Below, piece after piece: positions 13,610 to 18,187 of a stretch of DNA of 18,187 nucleotides (positions within the stretch are counted from its first letter, which is position 1; every line of letters starts with the position of its first letter). The stretch covers positions 1 to 18,187 of the forward strand of contig JARXAU010000169.1 of the NCBI GenBank assembly GCA_029865675.1, written 5' to 3'. The stretch comes from Rhodoferax sp. GTDB lineage: Bacteria; Pseudomonadota; Gammaproteobacteria; Burkholderiales; Burkholderiaceae_C. A model generated the notes under the pieces. That model was not told where the DNA came from and made no database searches. It worked only from the letters and a program-made list of their open reading frames with translations. The translations under genes and the position numbers were made by a program.

Positions 13610-14601
13610 GCGGGCTTCCAATCCAAAATGATCTTCCCTACGTGGTCGCTAGCTTGCATGGCGGCGTGCGCTTGGCCTGCATGGGCGGCGGCAAACACCG
13701 CGTGAACGACCGGTTTGACACGCCCATCAGCCAGCATGGGCCACACCTGGCGCAGCAGCGCTTGGCCAATTGCAGCTTTAAAGGCCACCGGGCGCACGCG
13801 CAGGGTCGAACCCGTCACGGTCAAGCGCTTGCGCATCACCAAACCGGCGTTCACCTCGGTTTGCACGCCGCCTTGCACGGCAATGATGACCAAGCGGCCG
13901 TCTTCGGCCAGGCAATTGAGTTCTTTGACCACGTAAACACCGGCCACCATGTCCAGCACCACGTCCACGCCCCGGCCTTGCGTCAGGCGCAGCACCTCGG
14001 CTTCAAAGTCTTGGGTCTTGTAGTTGATGGCGTGGTCTGCACCCAACGCCGTGCAGGCGGCGCATTTTGCGTCGCTGCCTGCGGTTACGATCACGGTCGC
14101 GCCAAACGCTTTGGCGATTTGGATGGCTGTGACGCCAATGCCGCTGGAGCCCCCTTGGACGAGCAAAGTCTCACCCGCTTGCAAACGCCCCCGGTCAAAC
14201 ACATTGCTCCACACCGTGAAAAAGGTCTCGGGCAGGCCCGCCGCCTCTATGTCCGTCCAACCTTGCGGAACGGGCAAACACTGGGCGACGGGCGCCACGC
14301 ACAGTTCGGCGTAGCCGCCACCGGCCACCAAAGCGCACACCCGATCGCCCACCTTCAAATGGGCGACGGCCAGTGCCTGCGCGTCGCCGGAGACGATCAC
14401 ACCGGCCACTTCCAGCCCCGGAATGTCCGATGCGTCAGCAGGCGCGGGGTACAGGCCCATGCGCTGCAACACATCGGGCCGGTTGACGCCGCTGGCGCTG
14501 ACCTGAATCAGCAACTCGCCGACGCCAGCCACCGGTGCGGGACGCTCGGCCACACGCAGCACCTCGGGGGCGCCGAAGGAAGAGATTTCAATCGCTTTCA
14601 T
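13606..14601 (-). CDS. NAD(P)H:quinone oxidoreductase, zinc-free MDR family (PIG3/Qor-like)
   Basis: A 331-residue medium-chain dehydrogenase/reductase without the zinc-binding cysteines of alcohol dehydrogenases. The catalytic GroES-like domain starts MKAIEISSFGAPEVLRV and holds the substrate-side motif GVNRPDVLQRMGLYP (38-52). The nucleotide-binding Rossmann domain has LLVQGGSSGIGVTAIQIAK (146-164) and the GADHAINYKTQDF segment. The sequence most resembles the PIG3/TP53I3-type quinone oxidoreductases, which use NADPH to reduce quinones. The start ATG 14601 gives a standard N-terminus, though only a weak GAG element precedes it. It follows pnp beyond a strong terminator and overlaps tpiA by four bases, so it appears to be the first gene of a qor-like-tpiA-secG unit. 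Confidence 0.9.
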   Translation of the reverse strand: MKAIEISSFGAPEVLRVAERPAPVAGVGELLIQVSASGVNRPDVLQRMGLYPAPADASDIPGLEVAGVIVSGDAQALAVAHLKVGDRVCALVAGGGYAELCVAPVAQCLPVPQGWTDIEAAGLPETFFTVWSNVFDRGRLQAGETLLVQGGSSGIGVTAIQIAKAFGATVIVTAGSDAKCAACTALGADHAINYKTQDFEAEVLRLTQGRGVDVVLDMVAGVYVVKELNCLAEDGRLVIIAVQGGVQTEVNAGLVMRKRLTVTGSTLRVRPVAFKAAIGQALLRQVWPMLADGRVKPVVHAVFAAAHAGQAHAAMQASDHVGKIILDWKPA

Positions 14602-14613
14602 AGGCTCGAATGC

Positions 14614-14654
14614 AAAAAACGCACGCTGAAAGATTGCGCCCGCGTGCGTTTTTT
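14614..14654 (-). terminator. Strong Rho-independent terminator after pnp
   Basis: A 13-bp perfect inverted repeat: AAAAAACGCACGC (14614-14626) and GCGTGCGTTTTTT (14642-14654), with a 15-base loop. Read on the minus strand it is a GC-rich stem followed by six T, 14 bases after the pnp stop codon. Because both arms end in A6/T6 it would also work on the plus strand. Confidence 0.85.
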
Positions 14655-14668
14655 GGCTACCGTGTTAC

Positions 14669-16798
14669 TTAGGCGTGGTCGCCGTGGCCATTGCCGCCGT
14701 GTGAAGGACGATCCAACAGCGCCTTCATGGACAGCTTGATACGGCCTTTTTCGTCCGTCTCCAAAACCTTGACCTTGACGATCTGGCCTTCGGTCAGGTA
14801 GTCGGTGACTTTTTCCACACGGTCGTGCGAGATTTGGCTGATGTGCAGCAAACCGTCTTTACCGGGCATCAGGTTGACGAGCGCGCCAAAGTCCAAAATC
14901 TTGGTGATTGGGCCTTCGTAGGTCTTGCCAATTTCCACTTCGGCGGTGATCTGTTCGATGCGGCGCTTGGCTTCTTCGGCCTTGGCCGGGTCGCTCGACG
15001 CGATGGTGATGGTGCCGTCTTCCTCAATGTTGATCTGCGTGCCGGTTTCTTCGGTCAGCGCGCGGATCACCGCACCGCCCTTGCCGATGACGTCACGGAT
15101 CTTGTCGGGGTTGATCTTCATGGTGAACAGGCGGGGCGCGAAGTTGGACACTTCGGTTTTTGCCTCAGCCATGGCTTCTTGCATCTTGCCCAGAATGTGC
15201 ATGCGCGCTTCTTTGGCCTGGGCCAGTGCCACTTGCATGATTTCTTTGGTAATTCCTTGGATTTTGATGTCCATTTGCAGGGCGGTGATGCCGTTGGTGG
15301 TCCCGGCCACTTTGAAGTCCATGTCGCCCAGATGGTCTTCGTCGCCCAGAATGTCGGTCAAAACGGCGAAGCGGTTGTCTTCCTTAATCAGGCCCATGGC
15401 GATACCGGCCACGTGCGCTTTCATGGGGACGCCTGCGTCCATCAGCGACAAGCAGCCACCGCAGACCGAAGCCATAGACGAGGAGCCATTGGACTCGGTA
15501 ATTTCCGACACCACGCGCATGGTGTAAGGAAAGTCTTCCTTGGAAGGCAAGCAGGCGACCAGCGCGCGCTTGGCCAGACGGCCGTGGCCGATTTCGCGGC
15601 GTTTTGGCGTACCCACGCGACCGGTCTCACCAGTGGCAAACGGAGGCATGTTGTAGTGCAGCATGAAGCGGTCTTCGTAGTCGCCGCTCAGGGCGTCAAT
15701 ACGTTGCGCATCACGCTCGGTACCCAGAGTGGTAACGACCAGAGCCTGGGTCTCACCACGGGTGAACAGGGCCGAACCGTGGGTGCGGGGCAGCACGCCG
15801 TTGCGGATTTCGATGGCACGCACGGTGCGTGTGTCACGGCCGTCAATGCGGGGCTCACCAGCCAGAATCTGGCTGCGCACGATCTTGGCTTCGATTTCGA
15901 ACAACAGGCCTTCAACGGCCACGCTGTCAAACGACGCGCCTTCGGCCTTGAGGGCCGCCATCACGTCGGAATATGCGCTGCGGCACGCCTGGGTACGGGC
16001 TTGCTTGTTGCGGATTAGGTAGGCGGCAACCAGCTTGTCCTTGGCCAGCACGTCAATCTTGGCGATCAGGGCTTCGTCCTTGGCGGGGGCTTTCCAATCC
16101 CACAGCGGCTTGCCAGCATCACGCACCAGGTCGTGGATGGCGTTGACAGCGATGTTGCCCTGCTCGTGACCAAACACCACGGCGCCGAGCATGATTTCTT
16201 CGGACAGTTGCTGCGCTTCCGACTCCACCATCAACACGGCGGCTTCGGTGCCCGCCACCACCAGGTCAAGAATGGAGTCCTTGCGCTGGGTTTGACCAGG
16301 GTTGAGCACGTAGGCGCCGTTGACGTAACCCACGCGGGCCGCGCCAATGGGGCCATTGAAGGGCACGCCACTCACAGACAGGGCGGCGCTCACTGCGATC
16401 AGGGCTGCGATATCGGCATCCACTTCCGGGTTGAGCGACACGGTATGCACCACCACGTGCACTTCGTTGAAAAAGCCTTCGGGGAACAGGGGGCGAATGG
16501 GGCGGTCGATCAGGCGGCTGGTCAGCGTCTCAAATTCGCTGGGGCGGCCTTCGCGCTTAAAGAAGCTGCCGGGGATCTTGCCTGCGGCGTAGCTTTTCTC
16601 CAGGTAATCCACCGTCAGGGGGAAGAAATCCTGGCCGGCTTTGCCTTCGGTCTTGGCGACCACGGTGGCCAAAACCACGGTGCCGTCCATGTCCAACAGC
16701 ACTGCGCCGGTGGACTGGCGGGCGATTTCTCCGGTTTCCATAGTGACCGTGTGCTGGCCCCATTGGAAGGTCTTGCTTACTTTTTTGAACATTGTCAT
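14669..16798 (-). CDS. pnp: Polyribonucleotide nucleotidyltransferase (PNPase)
   Basis: A 709-residue 3'-5' phosphorolytic exoribonuclease, core of the RNA degradosome. The order is first RNase PH domain (about 10-145, with FFKREGRPSEFETLTSRLIDRPIRPLF), a helical linker (about 240-320), the second, catalytic RNase PH domain (about 325-520), a KH domain (about 558-617, with the IGKGG loop 571-575) and an S1 domain (about 620-693). The metal-binding aspartates are in LGDEDHLGD: D486 and D492, the same numbers as in E. coli. The tail after the S1 domain is short and His/Gly-rich (HGGNGHGDHA). ATG 16798 is chosen because GAG lies seven bases upstream; a second ATG two codons later is possible. 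It is downstream of rpsO behind a terminator and a leader hairpin, so autoregulation at the leader is expected. Confidence 0.97.
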   Translation of the reverse strand: MTMFKKVSKTFQWGQHTVTMETGEIARQSTGAVLLDMDGTVVLATVVAKTEGKAGQDFFPLTVDYLEKSYAAGKIPGSFFKREGRPSEFETLTSRLIDRPIRPLFPEGFFNEVHVVVHTVSLNPEVDADIAALIAVSAALSVSGVPFNGPIGAARVGYVNGAYVLNPGQTQRKDSILDLVVAGTEAAVLMVESEAQQLSEEIMLGAVVFGHEQGNIAVNAIHDLVRDAGKPLWDWKAPAKDEALIAKIDVLAKDKLVAAYLIRNKQARTQACRSAYSDVMAALKAEGASFDSVAVEGLLFEIEAKIVRSQILAGEPRIDGRDTRTVRAIEIRNGVLPRTHGSALFTRGETQALVVTTLGTERDAQRIDALSGDYEDRFMLHYNMPPFATGETGRVGTPKRREIGHGRLAKRALVACLPSKEDFPYTMRVVSEITESNGSSSMASVCGGCLSLMDAGVPMKAHVAGIAMGLIKEDNRFAVLTDILGDEDHLGDMDFKVAGTTNGITALQMDIKIQGITKEIMQVALAQAKEARMHILGKMQEAMAEAKTEVSNFAPRLFTMKINPDKIRDVIGKGGAVIRALTEETGTQINIEEDGTITIASSDPAKAEEAKRRIEQITAEVEIGKTYEGPITKILDFGALVNLMPGKDGLLHISQISHDRVEKVTDYLTEGQIVKVKVLETDEKGRIKLSMKALLDRPSHGGNGHGDHA

Positions 16799-16903
16799 GG
16801 TGTGTCTCGGTTTGTCAGCGGGCCCACAAAGGCCCATCAAGAGTCAATAGGAGGTGCAGGCCACCTCACCCAAGCCCGGTTTCAACTTCACAGTCCACGA
16901 TGC

Positions 16904-16940
16904 CATTCCAGCGCCACTTGGCAAAAATTGCGCTGGAATG
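16904..16940 (-). promoter_or_regulatory. Hairpin in the pnp mRNA leader, candidate RNase III site
   Basis: CATTCCAGCGC (16904-16914) and GCGCTGGAATG (16930-16940) form an 11-bp perfect stem with a 15-base loop. It lies between the rpsO terminator and the pnp start, about 105 bases ahead of the start codon, and has no T run. In E. coli the pnp leader forms a stem cut by RNase III, after which PNPase represses its own mRNA. Same position and form suggest the same role here, by inference. Confidence 0.6.
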
Positions 16941-16975
16941 ACACAGCTTCGTACTGTTTTAGCCGTCTCCGAAGT

Positions 16976-17009
16976 AAAAAACGCCTGAGCTAGTGACCTA
17001 ACTCAGGCG
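16976..17009 (-). terminator. Rho-independent terminator after rpsO
   Basis: On the minus strand CGCCTGAG (17009-17002) pairs with CTCAGGCG (16989-16982), and the stem continues past one mismatch for three more pairs to a TCAC-type tetraloop. Six T follow (16981-16976). It starts 19 bases after the rpsO stop. Confidence 0.88.
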
Positions 17010-17028
17010 CTTGTTCTGTGCCAGACGC

Positions 17029-17295
17029 TTATTTGCGCAGGCCCAATTTGGCGATCAATGCGGTGTAACGGTCCGCGTCTTTGCCCTTGAGGTAGTCGAG
17101 CAATTTGCGGCGGCGGCTCACCATGCGCAACAGACCCCGGCGACCATGGTGGTCTTTGGCGTGGGTCTTGAAGTGGGGGGTGAGTTCGTTGATACGGGCC
17201 GTCAACAGCGCGACTTGCACTTCGGGGCTACCGGTATCACCGGCTTGGCGGGCGTTGTCTTTGACAACTGCAGCTTTGATGCTGGATGCGATCAT
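17029..17295 (-). CDS. rpsO: 30S ribosomal protein S15
   Basis: An 88-residue ribosomal protein that binds 16S rRNA early in 30S assembly. The sequence is typical end to end: MIASSIKAAVVKDNARQAGD, then TGSPEVQVALLTARINELT, HFKTHAKDHHGRRGLLRMV (the RNA-binding H-x3-D-x-H-x-R-R segment), SRRRKLLDYLK and a terminal LIAKLGLRK. The ATG at 17295 is chosen for the standard N-terminus and an AGGA element nine bases upstream; the frame is open 22 codons further but that part has no S15 similarity. It is followed by its own terminator and then pnp, the common rpsO-pnp order. Confidence 0.97.
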   Translation of the reverse strand: MIASSIKAAVVKDNARQAGDTGSPEVQVALLTARINELTPHFKTHAKDHHGRRGLLRMVSRRRKLLDYLKGKDADRYTALIAKLGLRK

Positions 17296-17392
17296 TTTTA
17301 CATTTCCTGATAAGTCATTTGAACTTGTGATTGCGGCTGGAACTGCTGCAAACGTGCACATTGCCTAAAAAAACTGCCACCAAACAGGAATA

Positions 17393-17404
17393 GAAACATG
17401 TTTC
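17393..17404. promoter_or_regulatory. 12-bp perfect palindrome upstream of rpsO
   Basis: GAAACATGTTTC is a perfect two-fold symmetric site about 98 bases upstream of the rpsO start, in the promoter interval between rpsO and the methyltransferase gene. It could be an operator, but the regulator is unknown and a 12-bp palindrome can occur by chance. Confidence 0.3.
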
Positions 17405-17445
17405 GAGGCCCGTGGAGCTAGTTTCAGGCAAGCCCAACATTCTAA

Positions 17446-17467
17446 CCCACCGCAGTTTTGCGGCGGG
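17446..17467 (-). terminator. Hairpin after the homocysteine methyltransferase gene, possible terminator
   Basis: CCCACCGCA (17446-17454) and TGCGGCGGG (17459-17467) form a nine-position stem with one mismatch and a four-base loop. It lies 35 bases beyond the minus-strand stop. Only TTAG follows on the minus strand, so a classical T run is missing. Confidence 0.45.
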
Positions 17468-17502
17468 CGGCGTGAACGCGTGGGTGAGTTAGCCTGGGCG
17501 AA

Positions 17503-18187
17503 TTAGCCTTGTGGCGTGGCGTCCCCGGCAAGGTCTGCCGCGCCTTCGCCGCCACTGCGCCGACTGCGGCCACCCCGCCCACGCGCCAAGTTGGCACCGG
17601 GTGCGGCGCCGCCCAGGCGGCTTTGCTCGCCGCCCCACTGCGCGCGCGCGCCGGTAGACACTTCACCCAGCGTGCTGACAATGGCGTCCAGGGTGGGGCT
17701 GGTGCTTTTGGAGTGCGCGTCCAGCGCGTCGCGCATGGCGCGCAGGTGTTTGGCCGAGGTGCCGCAGCAGCCGCCGATGATGCGGGCGCCCGCGTCCAGC
17801 GCCATGCGGGCATACAAGGCCATGATCTCAGGCGTGCCGTTGTAGCAAATCGCGCCGTCGACATATTGCGGAATGCCGCAATTGCCTTTAGCCACCAGCA
17901 CCACGTCCGGGCCCATGGCTTCGGCCAGGTTGTGGATGCAGGCCACGACTTCGGAAGCACCCACGCCGCAGTTGGTGCCGCAGGCTGCCAATCGGGGCGT
18001 GAGGGATTGCTCAATGGCCGAGAAATCGCTGGGCGAGATGCCCATCATGGTGCGGCCATTGGTATCGAAGCTCAGCGTGCAGACGATGGGCAGCTCAGCC
18101 ACCGCCGCACCGGCCACCGCAGCCTCGACTTCTTCGCGCGAGGACATGGTCTCGATCCACAGCACGTCCGCGCCACCAGCTTTGAGC
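17503..18187 (-). CDS. Homocysteine S-methyltransferase family protein (BHMT/MetH N-terminal type), 3' part
   Basis: The frame is open to the window end, so the N-terminal part is missing; about 227 C-terminal residues are seen. The family transfers a methyl group to homocysteine to make methionine, with zinc held by three cysteines. Those are visible in GTNCGVGASE (first Cys) and IIGGCCGTSAKHL (the Cys pair), in the order expected for the barrel. Other family stretches are IETMSSREEVEAAV, CTLSFDTNGRTMMGI and VAKGNCGIPQYV. The barrel ends near RAMRDALDA; a tail of about 60 residues follows, its last third rich in Gly/Arg (ARGRGGRSRRSGGEG). No cobalamin domain follows, so this is either a stand-alone betaine/S-methylmethionine-type enzyme or the N-terminal half of a split MetH. 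The methyl donor cannot be decided here. Confidence 0.85.
   Translation of the reverse strand, partial: LKAGGADVLWIETMSSREEVEAAVAGAAVAELPIVCTLSFDTNGRTMMGISPSDFSAIEQSLTPRLAACGTNCGVGASEVVACIHNLAEAMGPDVVLVAKGNCGIPQYVDGAICYNGTPEIMALYARMALDAGARIIGGCCGTSAKHLRAMRDALDAHSKSTSPTLDAIVSTLGEVSTGARAQWGGEQSRLGGAAPGANLARGRGGRSRRSGGEGAADLAGDATPQG

Noticed and set aside
13396..14739. Long plus-strand open frame (447 codons) over tpiA and the quinone oxidoreductase
   Set aside because: It is antisense to two well-recognised genes, its translation has no family resemblance, and long antisense frames are common in GC-rich DNA.
14825..16018. 397-codon plus-strand frame antisense to pnp
   Set aside because: Histidine/glycine-rich mirror of the conserved PNPase sequence; no start context and no domain seen.

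Overview
The window looks like chromosomal DNA of a betaproteobacterium, most likely Comamonadaceae (a Rhodoferax/Albidiferax-type genome). This rests on high GC, on the block rpsO-pnp-quinone oxidoreductase-tpiA-secG read on the minus strand, and on the style of the proteins. The taxon is inferred from recognition, not from a search. Both ends cut through genes.

Left part (1-8000): the 3' end of a GcvT-fold folate-dependent demethylase-like gene is followed by a terminator and an 8-oxoguanine deaminase. Then come a small proline-rich lipoprotein, a fatty-acid-hydroxylase/sterol-desaturase membrane protein and a coupled multi-pass membrane protein. On the minus strand lie xdhC (xanthine dehydrogenase maturation), puuD (membrane urate hydroxylase with a C-terminal cytochrome c domain) and uraH (hydroxyisourate hydrolase). 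A plus-strand lipoprotein with a TonB-C-like domain sits between uraH and xdhC. Together the purine genes describe a route 8-oxoguanine -> urate -> 5-hydroxyisourate -> OHCU, plus the cofactor-insertion factor for the xanthine dehydrogenase that also makes urate.

Middle (8005-11256): upstream of uraH is a ten-unit degenerate repeat with an exact 10-bp period. Next is a decayed ABC-transporter locus in which a substrate-binding-protein fragment is joined in frame to a permease C-terminus carrying an internal stop. After an AT-rich promoter-like stretch comes a two-gene plus-strand unit: a small single-pass membrane protein with four cysteines, and a 545-residue potassium-channel-like protein. 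The channel has two complete, clearly homologous voltage-sensor domains in series but only one pore (TLASVGYGD filter). This VSD-VSD-pore layout is the most unusual item in the window.

Right part (11257-18187, all minus strand): a sugar-1-phosphate nucleotidyltransferase, then the conserved housekeeping block (in transcription order) rpsO, pnp, quinone oxidoreductase, tpiA, secG, and upstream of rpsO the 3' part of a homocysteine S-methyltransferase. The control elements here are clear: an intrinsic terminator after rpsO, an 11-bp perfect hairpin in the pnp leader resembling the RNase III site known from E. coli, a strong terminator after pnp, and an ATGA stop/start overlap between the quinone oxidoreductase and tpiA.

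No rRNA, tRNA, CRISPR array, insertion sequence or phage gene was recognised. There is no gene-free stretch above 300 bases once the pseudogene and repeat region at 8005-8889 are counted.
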